From CAZJGF01 sp964545665 (GTDB taxonomy: Bacteria; Chloroflexota; Dehalococcoidia; GIF9; AB-539-J10), in assembly GCA_964545665.1 (NCBI GenBank), contig CAZJGF010000014.1:1-22298 (forward strand): a stretch of 22,298 nucleotides of DNA, written 5' to 3'. This document shows, piece after piece, positions 1-7,377 of this stretch. A program made the position numbers and the translations under genes. The notes under the pieces were generated by a model, which had not been told where the DNA came from, did not search any database, and saw only the letters and a list, made by a program, of their open reading frames with translations. Within the stretch, counting starts at the first letter, position 1, and each line of letters begins with the position of its first letter.

Positions 1-2
1 AA

Positions 3-53
3 ACACATGATGCCTTGGTAAAGGCAGGCGCTATTGCCCCCGCAGTAACGTAG
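3..53 (+). CDS. C-terminal tail of an unidentified upstream gene (partial)
   Basis: An open frame enters from the left edge and reads THDALVKAGAIAPAVT before a TAG stop at 51-53, about 38 bases ahead of the fumarase alpha start. The composition (Ala/Val rich, no internal stop) looks like the end of a real protein and the spacing suits an operon. Sixteen residues are too few to name the product. It could also be chance open reading. Confidence 0.4.
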   Translation, partial: THDALVKAGAIAPAVT

Positions 54-91
54 GGTTAAAGGCCAGAGACTAACGAGGTGTGAATAAGACT

Positions 92-937
92 ATGAGAGAA
101 ATTAAAGTTAGCGATGTCACTGAGACTGTATCCAGGCTTTTCCAGGAGGCTTGTTATTATCTTCCCGGAGATGTGGTAGCTGCTCTCAAAAAGGCTAGGG
201 AGGAGGAAGAGTCTCCTGTAGCACGCGCTGTGTTAGATAGAATACTGGAAAATACTGAGATTGCTGCTAAGGGGGAAATCCCTTTGTGCCAGGATACCGG
301 TAATGCGATAGTCTTTCTGGAGCTAGGCCAAGAAGTTCACATAACTGGCGGTGACCTTTACACAGCAGCGGATGAAGGAGTACGCCAGGGATATGATAAA
401 GGTTATTTGCGCAAATCTGTGGTGCGCCAACCCTTTTCTGCCAGAGTGAACACTAAGGATAACACGCCAGCCATTATTTATACCGATATAGTCCCTGGTG
501 ATAGGCTCAAGATTATTGCCAAGCCCAAAGGAGGCGGTTCTGAGAATATGACTCGCCTGACAGTGCTAACCCCAGCGCAGGGTCGCCAAGGGATAATAGA
601 TTTTGTGGTAAATCGGGTTGATGAGTCTGGCAGTAATCCTTGCCCCCCAGTTATTGTGGGAGTGGGGATAGGGGGAACGGCCGATAGGACTATGTTGATA
701 GCTAAGAAGGCGTTGTTGCGCAAGGTGGGGGAGCCAAATCCAGAACCCGAGGTTGCCGAACTGGAAAGGGACATCTTAGAGCGAGTTAACAGATTGGGCA
801 TTGGGGCCATGGGGTATGGAGGCAGGATTACCGCGTTAGCAGTCCATGTTGACACTTTTCCCTGTCATATTGCTAGCTTACCAGTGGCGGTTAATCTGCA
901 ATGTTGGTGTGCTCGCCACGAGGAAGCGATTCTGTAA
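92..937 (+). CDS. Class I fumarate hydratase-type lyase, alpha subunit
   Basis: This is the [4Fe-4S]-containing N-terminal/alpha subunit of a two-subunit, oxygen-sensitive hydro-lyase that interconverts fumarate and malate; the related L(+)-tartrate dehydratase alpha is the main alternative. About 281 residues is the usual length. The expected cluster cysteines are visible at C66 (PLCQDTG), C184 (SNPCPP) and C271 (LQCWCARH, with C273 next to it). KPKGGGSEN and GIGGTAD are also typical of the family. A GTG at 80 is in frame but sits one base after the GAGG at 75-78; the ATG at 92, 13 bases from it, is preferred. The beta subunit is not next door but four genes downstream (5285-5848), an uncommon split. 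The enzyme should be cytoplasmic. Confidence 0.9.
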   Translation: MREIKVSDVTETVSRLFQEACYYLPGDVVAALKKAREEEESPVARAVLDRILENTEIAAKGEIPLCQDTGNAIVFLELGQEVHITGGDLYTAADEGVRQGYDKGYLRKSVVRQPFSARVNTKDNTPAIIYTDIVPGDRLKIIAKPKGGGSENMTRLTVLTPAQGRQGIIDFVVNRVDESGSNPCPPVIVGVGIGGTADRTMLIAKKALLRKVGEPNPEPEVAELERDILERVNRLGIGAMGYGGRITALAVHVDTFPCHIASLPVAVNLQCWCARHEEAIL

Positions 938-940
938 GAG

Positions 941-958
941 GGGAGGCCTGCGCCTCCC
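941..958. repeat. Intergenic hairpin after the hydratase alpha gene
   Basis: Perfect 7-bp inverted repeat, GGGAGGC and GCCTCCC, around the loop CTGC, beginning four bases after the stop codon. No T-run follows, so it does not look like an intrinsic terminator. It may stabilise or help process the operon transcript, or be a remnant of an interspersed element. Confidence 0.6.
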
Positions 959-1037
959 TGACACACCTAGCCAAATAAGGCTCAGCGGGATGGGATTCCC
1001 TGATCAAGTTTATGTGGCGAGAGACTGGAGGTAAAGA

Positions 1038-1751
1038 ATGATTCAGAAGACTAAAGTGGCAGAAAAAGTGCAGATGCTCGATATTTACGTAATGGGGAAG
1101 CATTACCAGGTTCCTGAGGGACTAACCATTCAGGCGGCACTAGAATACTGCGGTTACAACCTTATTCGAGCTGTTGGGTGTCGTTCTGGATTTTGTGGCG
1201 CCTGTGCTACGGTGTACTGCTTCAAGAATGATCCTCAGTTAAGATACGCTCTTGGCTGTCAAAAAGCTATTGAGCAAGACATGTACTTAACACAGATACC
1301 GTTCTTCCCTGTTGCTGAGGCCCTTTACGGTGTGGAGGATTTGCGGCCAGAAGAGGGGGAAAATCGGCTAGTCGGACTTTACCCCGATATCCTTACTTGT
1401 TTTGGCTGCAATAATTGCACCAAAAGCTGCCCTCAGGACCTGGAAGTAATGGAGTTTATGTCCGCTGCCATCAGAGGCGATTATGAGAAAGTATATGAAA
1501 AATCCTTCGATTGTTTGATGTGTGGCTTATGTGCTGCCAGATGTCCTCAAGGATTGAGGCCATATGTTATGGCTATAGCGGCTCGAAGGCTGAGAGGAGC
1601 CTATCTCGCTCCTACGTCTCAGCATAATCTGGATAGAGTGAAAGAGATAGAGGAAGGGAAATTTGATGGTGAAATAGAGAAACTAAGAAAGATGCCTAGA
1701 GACGAATTGCGTGAGTTATATGCCGAACGTGAGATAGAGCCTGCCCTATAA
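1038..1751 (+). CDS. Fumarate reductase/succinate dehydrogenase-type iron-sulfur subunit
   Basis: This 237-residue electron-transfer subunit resembles FrdB/SdhB. The N-terminal plant-type ferredoxin domain has 2Fe-2S ligands C48, C53, C56 and C74. The C-terminal domain has two four-cysteine motifs: C121/C124/C127/C131 and C159/C162/C165/C169, each followed by Pro. SdhB of respiratory complex II normally carries one [4Fe-4S] and one [3Fe-4S]; here both C-terminal motifs have the full four cysteines, so two [4Fe-4S] clusters are possible. GGAGG lies just upstream of the ATG at 1038. The flavoprotein partner follows at 1805. No gene for a membrane anchor is in the operon, so a soluble complex is likely. 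The last ~45 residues are charged and probably helical. Confidence 0.85.
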   Translation: MIQKTKVAEKVQMLDIYVMGKHYQVPEGLTIQAALEYCGYNLIRAVGCRSGFCGACATVYCFKNDPQLRYALGCQKAIEQDMYLTQIPFFPVAEALYGVEDLRPEEGENRLVGLYPDILTCFGCNNCTKSCPQDLEVMEFMSAAIRGDYEKVYEKSFDCLMCGLCAARCPQGLRPYVMAIAARRLRGAYLAPTSQHNLDRVKEIEEGKFDGEIEKLRKMPRDELRELYAEREIEPAL

Positions 1752-1763
1752 GGGGCATATGTA

Positions 1764-1785
1764 GCACGAGGCTTTAGCCTTGTGC
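1764..1785. repeat. Intergenic hairpin between the Fe-S and flavoprotein genes
   Basis: Nine-base arms GCACGAGGC and GCCTTGTGC pair (one G-T wobble) around a TTTA loop. The loop and GGC/GCC closing bases resemble short palindromic elements that recur in many environmental bacterial genomes; genome-wide copy number cannot be judged here. No U-tract follows. It sits just ahead of the AAGGAGG that serves the next gene. Confidence 0.6.
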
Positions 1786-1804
1786 CAAGAAGGAGGTAGT
1801 TAAT

Positions 1805-3502
1805 ATGCCATATCCTGCTTCCATGGAGGAAAGCAAAAGAAAGGTGGAAGAAACTAGGGCAAAGCGATTAGAAAAGGGAGTAGCTTCCCGCGTTTCTGCT
1901 GAGGAGAGGGAAGTGTTGGTGAATAAGTTCCACCCTGACTTCATAAAGGAACAGTTTCGCGAGTTAAGGGTAGGGCCGAACAAGGGTAGCCGAACACCTT
2001 TGGAGATAGCTGACTTGTTGGAGGGAAATAGCCGCATTGACCCTGATAAAATCGACCTCGCTGGCATTGATTATGATGTCGATGTATTGGTAATTGGCTG
2101 TGGTGGAGCTGGGGGTTCAGCGGCGCTCTTAGCCGAGCAGAATGGTGCCAGCGTTCTTATTTCATCGAAGCTACGCTTGGGGGATGCCAATACTATAGGA
2201 GCTCAAGCGGGAACACAAGCATGCGATAGGCCTAATGACTCTCCTGCCATTCATTATTTGGATGTGATGGGTGGAGGGCATTATGTCAATGTGCCCGAAT
2301 TGGTGGAAGCCTTGGTGAAAGACTCTCCCGATGTGATTAGATGGCTGGAATCCTTAGGTGTTAACTGGGATAAGGAACCTGATAATTCGTATCATGAGCT
2401 ATCGGGAGGTGGTGCTTCCAGAAGGCGAATTCATTCGTGCCGGGATTATACTGGCCTTGAGGAAATGAGAGTTGTACGTGATGAGATTCGCCAGCGAAAT
2501 ATGCATGGAAGAAAGATAGATTGGCTGGAATTTGAGCCAGCGATAGAGCTAATAATGGATGATCAGGGGCAAGTGGCCGGAGCAATATTGATGAACCTGG
2601 AAACTAGAAGAATGAGGATAGTGCGGGCCAAAGCGGTAGTCATCGCTACTGGAGGCTTGGGTCGCACTCACATTCAGGGCTTCCCCACTACCAATCATTA
2701 TGGTGCTACTGCTGATGGTTTGGTATTGGCTTATAGAGTGGGCTGTCCAATCGTCCATATGGATACCATGCAGTACCATCCCACAGGCGCTGTCTTTCCT
2801 CCGCAGATTCTGGGATTTCTGGTTACAGAAAAGGTAAGAACTCTAGGAGCAGAGCTAGTCAACTGTGATGGTGAACAGTTCGTTCATCCTTTGGAGGCAA
2901 GGGATACCGAAGCCTCAGGCGAGATCCGGGAATGCAAAGAGCGGGGCAAGGGAGTACCCACGCCAACAGGTGAGGTCGGCGTTTGGCTGGATTCACCGAT
3001 GATTGAGATTAAACGAGGGGAAGGAACTATCAGAAGAGAATTGCCTGCTATGGTGCGACAATTTGCTCGTTTCAATATCGATATAACCAAGGAACCGATG
3101 TTAGTTTATCCCACCCTGCATTACCAAAACGGAGGGATTGTAATCAAGGCTGATGCCTCTACTCCCGTGCCAGGGTTATTTGCTGCCGGTGAGTGTGAAG
3201 GCGGGGTCCATGGTAGGAACAGGCTTATCGGCAATTCAACATTGGATTTGTTTGTCTTCGGTAGAAGGGCAGGTAGAGCGGCAGCTAAATGGGCCAAGGA
3301 AGTAGAACTGGGTAAACTCACATTGGAACATATTCGTAAATGGCAGCGTGAGATTAAGGAAGCCGGGTTGGAAGAGATGCCAGTCTCTCCCATGCTTCTG
3401 CCTAATTATGCTAATCAGGAGCGGCCTGTGCCTGGCTTTCAGCCGCTTGGTCAGATAAGTCCTTATACACCCTTTGGCGACAGAGCTATACGTTGGATTT
3501 AG
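1805..3502 (+). CDS. Fumarate reductase/succinate dehydrogenase-type flavoprotein subunit
   Basis: FAD-dependent subunit of the FrdA/SdhA/aspartate oxidase superfamily, 565 residues, catalysing fumarate-succinate or a related interconversion. The FAD-binding Rossmann motif is at 98-104 (GCGGAGG). Active-site residues by motif: H325-P326-T327, the proton-shuttling R345 (EKVRTLGA), H439 (LHYQNGG) and R473 (GRNRLIGNS), so the catalytic set looks complete. At the position where membrane-bound SdhA/FrdA have the His that holds FAD covalently, this protein has N129 (DANTIGAQAG), suggesting non-covalent FAD. About 90 residues precede the FAD domain, longer than usual. AAGGAGG precedes the ATG. Flanked by its Fe-S partner and a ferredoxin. 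The true substrate might be another unsaturated dicarboxylate. Confidence 0.85.
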   Translation: MPYPASMEESKRKVEETRAKRLEKGVASRVSAEEREVLVNKFHPDFIKEQFRELRVGPNKGSRTPLEIADLLEGNSRIDPDKIDLAGIDYDVDVLVIGCGGAGGSAALLAEQNGASVLISSKLRLGDANTIGAQAGTQACDRPNDSPAIHYLDVMGGGHYVNVPELVEALVKDSPDVIRWLESLGVNWDKEPDNSYHELSGGGASRRRIHSCRDYTGLEEMRVVRDEIRQRNMHGRKIDWLEFEPAIELIMDDQGQVAGAILMNLETRRMRIVRAKAVVIATGGLGRTHIQGFPTTNHYGATADGLVLAYRVGCPIVHMDTMQYHPTGAVFPPQILGFLVTEKVRTLGAELVNCDGEQFVHPLEARDTEASGEIRECKERGKGVPTPTGEVGVWLDSPMIEIKRGEGTIRRELPAMVRQFARFNIDITKEPMLVYPTLHYQNGGIVIKADASTPVPGLFAAGECEGGVHGRNRLIGNSTLDLFVFGRRAGRAAAKWAKEVELGKLTLEHIRKWQREIKEAGLEEMPVSPMLLPNYANQERPVPGFQPLGQISPYTPFGDRAIRWI

Positions 3503-3517
3503 AAGAAGGAGGAGAAC

Positions 3518-3964
3518 ATGCCGCTGCGTGAGCAAACAGATGTCAAGGAAATTGAAGCTGTTCTAAATGAAGTGTTGAGCACTGCTTCCCCGCCGGTAGC
3601 TAGGTGTCGCCTCCTTTCGAGCGGTATTGGTGAATCTTATGCTTTAAATATAGAAGAAGATATTCGCGGGCATAAGGAGTGCCTTGGCTGTGGAAACTGT
3701 GTAGATGCCTGTCCCTTTCTGTTCCGTGAACCATCTCGCCGCGACAAGACAGAGCAGCGAACATCTATGGCGCTGGAAATCATAGTTGGCGCTGACTGCG
3801 ACCAGTGCGATGCCTGCGTTTTAGCTTGTCCCCAGGTGGATACCACCATTAAGAACTATGTAGCCAATCATCGCATGATAGAGGTTATGTCGAAGTTAGA
3901 GCAAAGGATTGGGGATGAAGATGAGCCCGATCTCGATTTGTTCGTGGAGGAAGCCTTGTTCTGA
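3518..3964 (+). CDS. Ferredoxin-like protein with two 4Fe-4S motifs
   Basis: A 148-residue protein with two classic CxxCxxCxxxCP motifs: C55/C58/C61/C65 and C94/C97/C100/C104, separated by a ~28-residue insert. The N-terminal ~50 residues and the acidic C-terminus (GDEDEPDLDLFVEE) do not match a known domain by eye. It begins 15 bases after the flavoprotein stop, behind a strong AAGGAGG, and is probably translated with it. The likely role is electron carrier or third subunit of the flavoprotein/Fe-S complex, linking it to a ferredoxin pool. That role is inferred from gene order. Confidence 0.8.
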   Translation: MPLREQTDVKEIEAVLNEVLSTASPPVARCRLLSSGIGESYALNIEEDIRGHKECLGCGNCVDACPFLFREPSRRDKTEQRTSMALEIIVGADCDQCDACVLACPQVDTTIKNYVANHRMIEVMSKLEQRIGDEDEPDLDLFVEEALF

Positions 3965-3981
3965 GGCCTTGGCTGCTTGCC

Positions 3982-4002
3982 ATTCTGAGCGCAGCGAAGA
4001 AT
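3982..4002. repeat. Palindromic interspersed element, ATTCT...AGAAT type
   Basis: The 21-base imperfect palindrome has outer arms ATTCT and AGAAT and a GCGCAGCG core. From memory, elements of the form CATTCTGAGCG-AGCGAAGAATCT recur in many environmental bacterial genomes, including Chloroflexota. Only one copy is in this window, in the gap between the ferredoxin and acyl-CoA dehydrogenase genes. It may act at the RNA level or be a passive mobile palindrome. Confidence 0.5.
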
Positions 4003-4041
4003 CTTACTCTGGGTAAACTGCGCCAGGCAGGAGGGATTTGA

Positions 4042-5223
4042 ATGGATTTTGAAATACCCGAAGATTTGAAGATGGTTCAAAGCATGGTGAGAGATTTTGT
4101 CACTGAGCAACTGAAGCCGTTGGAAAGGATTGTCTTAGGGCGGGCTGCTGACTTGAGTGATGCCCAGATGTACCTCCCGCCAGAGAAGGAGCAGGAACTA
4201 ATGGGAATGGTGAAGGATATGGGGCTCTGGGGAGTCAGCATACCAGAGGAGCTTGGTGGCGTGGGTTTGAGCACTTTGGGCAACTGCTTGGTTGAGGAAG
4301 AACTGGCCCAGACGGTTGTCCCTTTCGATTTTGGTGATGTCACGCCTGTGCTTTTTAGCTGTAATGAGAAACAAAAGGAAGCTTACTTCGCACCAGCGCT
4401 TGATAGGCAGAAGTATCCTTACCTAGCATTGATGGAGCCTGGAAAGGAAGCATCAGAGATTGAGAATCTCGAAGTTAAAGCTGAGAAAACAGATGGCAGC
4501 TATGTTCTCAATGGCAGAAAGGTGTCTCTTTCCAGAGCGGGTGAGGACTATTTTGCTGTAGTTTTCGCCACTACTAATCCTGAGAGACCTCCGAGGGAAG
4601 GAGTGAGTTGCTTTCTGCTAGACAAAGGTGCATCTGGATTCAGTGTGAGTGGAGCTGAGGCCAAGACAGGATGGCAGACTCGAGTAAGGCAACCTATGTC
4701 TTTGCTTCTTGACCACTGCCAAGTGCCGGCTGAGAATATGCTAGGTGAGGAAGGGAAGGCTTTCTATTTAGGTAGGAAGTGGCTTCCCTTAAGGCGGATT
4801 GTGAGGGGTGCCAGATGCGTGGGAGCAGCCCAGAGAGTGCTTGAGGAATCAACTACACAGGCCCAAACCTGGCAGTCCTTTGGGCAGTTTATCTCGGGAA
4901 GGCCCAGTATTCAAGCAGCGCTAGCTGATATGGCCACGAATATCCATGCTGCCAGGCTCATGGTTTATGAGGCAGCCTGGAAGGCAGACCAGGGCCAGCC
5001 AATACAACGCGAAGCTGCTATGGTGAAGCTATTCGCTACACAGATGATTCATTTCGTTGCTGACAACGCAGCTCACGTCTTCAACGCCCCGGCATATGTT
5101 GGAGGACTGCCTATGGAAAGATTCTGCCGGGATGCCATAGGAACGAGCGCTACCAATTTCGCCTTGCAACTTCAAAGGAATATTGTTGCCAGAGATATAC
5201 TGAAAGGGTTGAAAGTGGGATAA
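4042..5223 (+). CDS. Acyl-CoA dehydrogenase family protein, catalytic Glu apparently absent
   Basis: A 393-residue flavoprotein with the full-length acyl-CoA dehydrogenase fold: helical N-domain, central beta domain, and C-terminal helical domain with the family signature at about 350-390 (YVGGLPMERFCRDA, then QRNIVARDIL). By hand alignment, the medium-chain-type catalytic Glu (normally in the YEGT motif) is N372, and the alternative Glu used by isovaleryl-CoA-type enzymes (in LERLV) is R251 (LRRIV). It may use another base, act on an unusual substrate, or not be a dehydrogenase. No EtfAB gene is nearby; the adjacent ferredoxin and Fe-S proteins may be its partners. A GGAGGG precedes the ATG at 4042. 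Family assignment is firm; reaction is unknown. Confidence 0.85.
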   Translation: MDFEIPEDLKMVQSMVRDFVTEQLKPLERIVLGRAADLSDAQMYLPPEKEQELMGMVKDMGLWGVSIPEELGGVGLSTLGNCLVEEELAQTVVPFDFGDVTPVLFSCNEKQKEAYFAPALDRQKYPYLALMEPGKEASEIENLEVKAEKTDGSYVLNGRKVSLSRAGEDYFAVVFATTNPERPPREGVSCFLLDKGASGFSVSGAEAKTGWQTRVRQPMSLLLDHCQVPAENMLGEEGKAFYLGRKWLPLRRIVRGARCVGAAQRVLEESTTQAQTWQSFGQFISGRPSIQAALADMATNIHAARLMVYEAAWKADQGQPIQREAAMVKLFATQMIHFVADNAAHVFNAPAYVGGLPMERFCRDAIGTSATNFALQLQRNIVARDILKGLKVG

Positions 5224-5231
5224 GAACCAGA

Positions 5232-5249
5232 GGGGGCGCCCTCGTCCCC
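5232..5249. repeat. Intergenic hairpin before the hydratase beta gene
   Basis: GGGGGCG (5232-5238) pairs with CGTCCCC (5243-5249) around CCCT, a 7-bp stem with one G-T pair. No T-run follows. It is another GC-rich hairpin with a four-base loop in an intergenic gap of this operon. Confidence 0.5.
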
Positions 5250-5284
5250 CCACACTTTATCTGGCGAGGGAGAGGAGGACAACT

Positions 5285-5848
5285 ATGGCTCAAGCTAAGA
5301 AAGTTACACTTCCGTTAACCGACGAGACATTGAACGACCTCAGGGCAGGGGACAATCTTATGCTCACCGGCATTATGTATGTTGGTCGAGACGCTGCTCA
5401 TAAGAGAATGGTTGAAGCCTTGGATCAAGGTAAGCCTCTGCCAATAGATATTAAGGGTCAGACGATATACTTTATGGGGCCTTCCCCTGCCAGGCCAGGA
5501 AGGCCGATTGGCTCTGCTGGCCCTACCACCAGCGGTCGTATGGATGCTTATTCGCCTCGCTTAATGGCTGAAGGATTGAAGGGAATGATTGGCAAAGGCC
5601 TGCGCTCCAAAGCAGTGAAGGATGCCATGGTAAAATACAAAGCGGTATATCTGGGTGCCATAGGTGGTGCTGGAGCCATCATTTCCAGGAGCATCAAGAA
5701 GGCAGAGGTGATAGCCTACGAAGAACTCGGAGCCGAGGCACTTCGTCGTTTGGAGGTAGAAGACTTCCCCGTCACAGTGATAAATGATATTTATGGCGGC
5801 GACCTTTACGAGGAGGGGAAGGCTAAGTACCGGGTTACATCCCCATAA
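5285..5848 (+). CDS. Class I fumarate hydratase-type lyase, beta subunit
   Basis: C-terminal/beta subunit (187 residues) that pairs with the alpha subunit at 92-937 to make the iron-sulfur hydro-lyase. The family hallmark GPTTSGRMD is present at about residues 80-88, with IGGAGA further on and the terminal INDIYGGDLYEE. GAGGAGG precedes the ATG. It is separated from alpha by four redox genes, although the two subunits usually lie side by side; both are intact. Product could be fumarase or tartrate dehydratase; the redox neighbours favour fumarase. Confidence 0.9.
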   Translation: MAQAKKVTLPLTDETLNDLRAGDNLMLTGIMYVGRDAAHKRMVEALDQGKPLPIDIKGQTIYFMGPSPARPGRPIGSAGPTTSGRMDAYSPRLMAEGLKGMIGKGLRSKAVKDAMVKYKAVYLGAIGGAGAIISRSIKKAEVIAYEELGAEALRRLEVEDFPVTVINDIYGGDLYEEGKAKYRVTSP

Positions 5849-5906
5849 GCCCCATCAGAGGGTAATGCACTGTTGGTATGCAGACTTCTGGTAAAGCGAG
5901 GTGACT

Positions 5907-6860
5907 ATGTCGAGAAATTTGATTACTGGTGGACTGGGATATGTCGGAAGTAATCTAGCCAGGCGTTTGGTGGAGAACGGAGAGGAAGTGGTTATTTTCG
6001 ACATATTGTCTAGTTCTAGCTTAATAGAAAGCATTAAGGGCGATGTGCAAATGATTCAAGGACACCTTGGCGATTTGAATGAGGTACTCAATGCAGTTCA
6101 GGCAAACAATATAGACTGTATCTATCACTTGGGTGCTATGATCACCATGCCTGCTGAGGCAAACCCCTGGGCGGCGTATAGCACAAATGCCAATGGTACT
6201 TATCATGTCCTTGAGGCTGCCCGTCTGTTCAATGTCAAGAGCGTGATTTTTCCCAGTGGCATAGCCAACTATGGTCGAGGGGCGCCAGAGGTAATAACTG
6301 ATGATACATTCCAATCAAACCCCTCACAGATATATGCCGTAACCAAAATCTTCGGTGAAAGATTGGGAGAATATTATCATCATAGGTTTGGGGTGAATTT
6401 TCGTTGTGTCCGTTTTCCGGCTATTTGTGGCCCGGGCCGACGGGAGGGGCTTGCGGCTTACGCCAGTCTGATGGTGCATGAAACGGCTAGGGGTCGGCTG
6501 TGCCAACTACCGATTGACGAAAAAACCCAAATGCCTTTCATATACATCAAGGATGTTGTCCGCTGTCTTACATCTTTGAAGAATACTGACGAGGCTAATT
6601 TGCACAGACGAGTCTACAACATAGATGGTTTTTCAATGCCGGCGAAGGAAATGGCTGATGCCGTGCGCAGGTATATCCCAGATGCCAAAATTGAGTTCTT
6701 AGCAAATGAAACCGTAGTAAAACTGGCTAGAGATATGCCTAAGGAGATGGATGCCGCCAGAGCTCGTGAAGATTGGGAGTGGAAGCCTGAGTATGACTGG
6801 AATATGACTGTGCAAGATTTCATCGCTGAAGTTAAAGCTCATCCAGATTTATACAAATAG
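5907..6860 (+). CDS. Extended SDR, L-threonine dehydrogenase/epimerase-like
   Basis: NAD(P)-dependent sugar epimerase/dehydratase superfamily protein of about 317 residues. The N-terminus has the TGGLGYVG nucleotide-binding motif; the catalytic Tyr/Lys are in IYAVTK, after PSGIANYG. The C-terminal part (EYDWNMTVQDFIAEV) resembles SDR-type L-threonine 3-dehydrogenases (TDH2 class) more than UDP-glucose epimerases, though this is by eye. The start is ATG 5907, five bases after GAGG; an in-frame GTG at 5901 overlaps that site and is unlikely. It lies 58 bases after the hydratase beta gene and may share its transcript. Substrate not established. Confidence 0.8.
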   Translation: MSRNLITGGLGYVGSNLARRLVENGEEVVIFDILSSSSLIESIKGDVQMIQGHLGDLNEVLNAVQANNIDCIYHLGAMITMPAEANPWAAYSTNANGTYHVLEAARLFNVKSVIFPSGIANYGRGAPEVITDDTFQSNPSQIYAVTKIFGERLGEYYHHRFGVNFRCVRFPAICGPGRREGLAAYASLMVHETARGRLCQLPIDEKTQMPFIYIKDVVRCLTSLKNTDEANLHRRVYNIDGFSMPAKEMADAVRRYIPDAKIEFLANETVVKLARDMPKEMDAARAREDWEWKPEYDWNMTVQDFIAEVKAHPDLYK

Positions 6861-6879
6861 CATGATAGGAGGTAATAAG

Positions 6880-7353
6880 GTGCAGCAGGTAAGAAGTTTA
6901 GGTCTCAAAGAAGCAGAGATGATCGTTGATACGGCCATCAAGGCAAACAAAGAAAGCGAAGATGCACCCGGGACTGAAGGATACCCGATGGGAATTGCTG
7001 TGGTTGATGCCTGTGGCAATCTTCTTTGCTTTAAAAGGATGGATGGAGCATTTTCCTTAGCTTGTCGTGTGTCCGTAGCTAAAGCTCAGAGCGCAATCGA
7101 GCTGTTGCGGGATACCTGGGAGCAACGTAAGATTTCTGACAGTCGGGATGTGGATGGATATAAGCTAAACATAAAGGGGTATGAGTTTGCTAGTGTTAAT
7201 CATACTGAAATTCCAGGTGGATGTGTTATAAAGACGAGCGATGGCAGTGTGGTTGGCGCTATTGGTACTAGTGGCCGTTCCCCCGCGGGAGATGAAAAAA
7301 TAGCCAAAGCTGGGGTTAAGGCCTTTGAGCAGTCTGAGTTCTTCCAGGTATAG
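6880..7353 (+). CDS. GlcG/HbpS (heme-degrading domain) family protein
   Basis: Small cytoplasmic protein of about 157 residues of the GlcG/HbpS-like family (old name DUF336). Typical features are the N-terminal helix with the alanine-rich segment, MGIAVVDACGNLLCFKRMDGA, and the C-terminal GAIGTSGRSPAGDEKIAKAG. Members bind heme or small ligands or accompany catabolic operons, and the biochemical role is often unknown. GTG at 6880 is chosen because AGGAGG at 6867-6872 is seven bases away; the in-frame ATG at 6862 lies ahead of that site. It begins 19 bases after the SDR stop, so it is very likely co-transcribed. Confidence 0.8.
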   Translation: MQQVRSLGLKEAEMIVDTAIKANKESEDAPGTEGYPMGIAVVDACGNLLCFKRMDGAFSLACRVSVAKAQSAIELLRDTWEQRKISDSRDVDGYKLNIKGYEFASVNHTEIPGGCVIKTSDGSVVGAIGTSGRSPAGDEKIAKAGVKAFEQSEFFQV

Positions 7354-7377
7354 CGCCATACTAAGTGAGAAGTGAAA

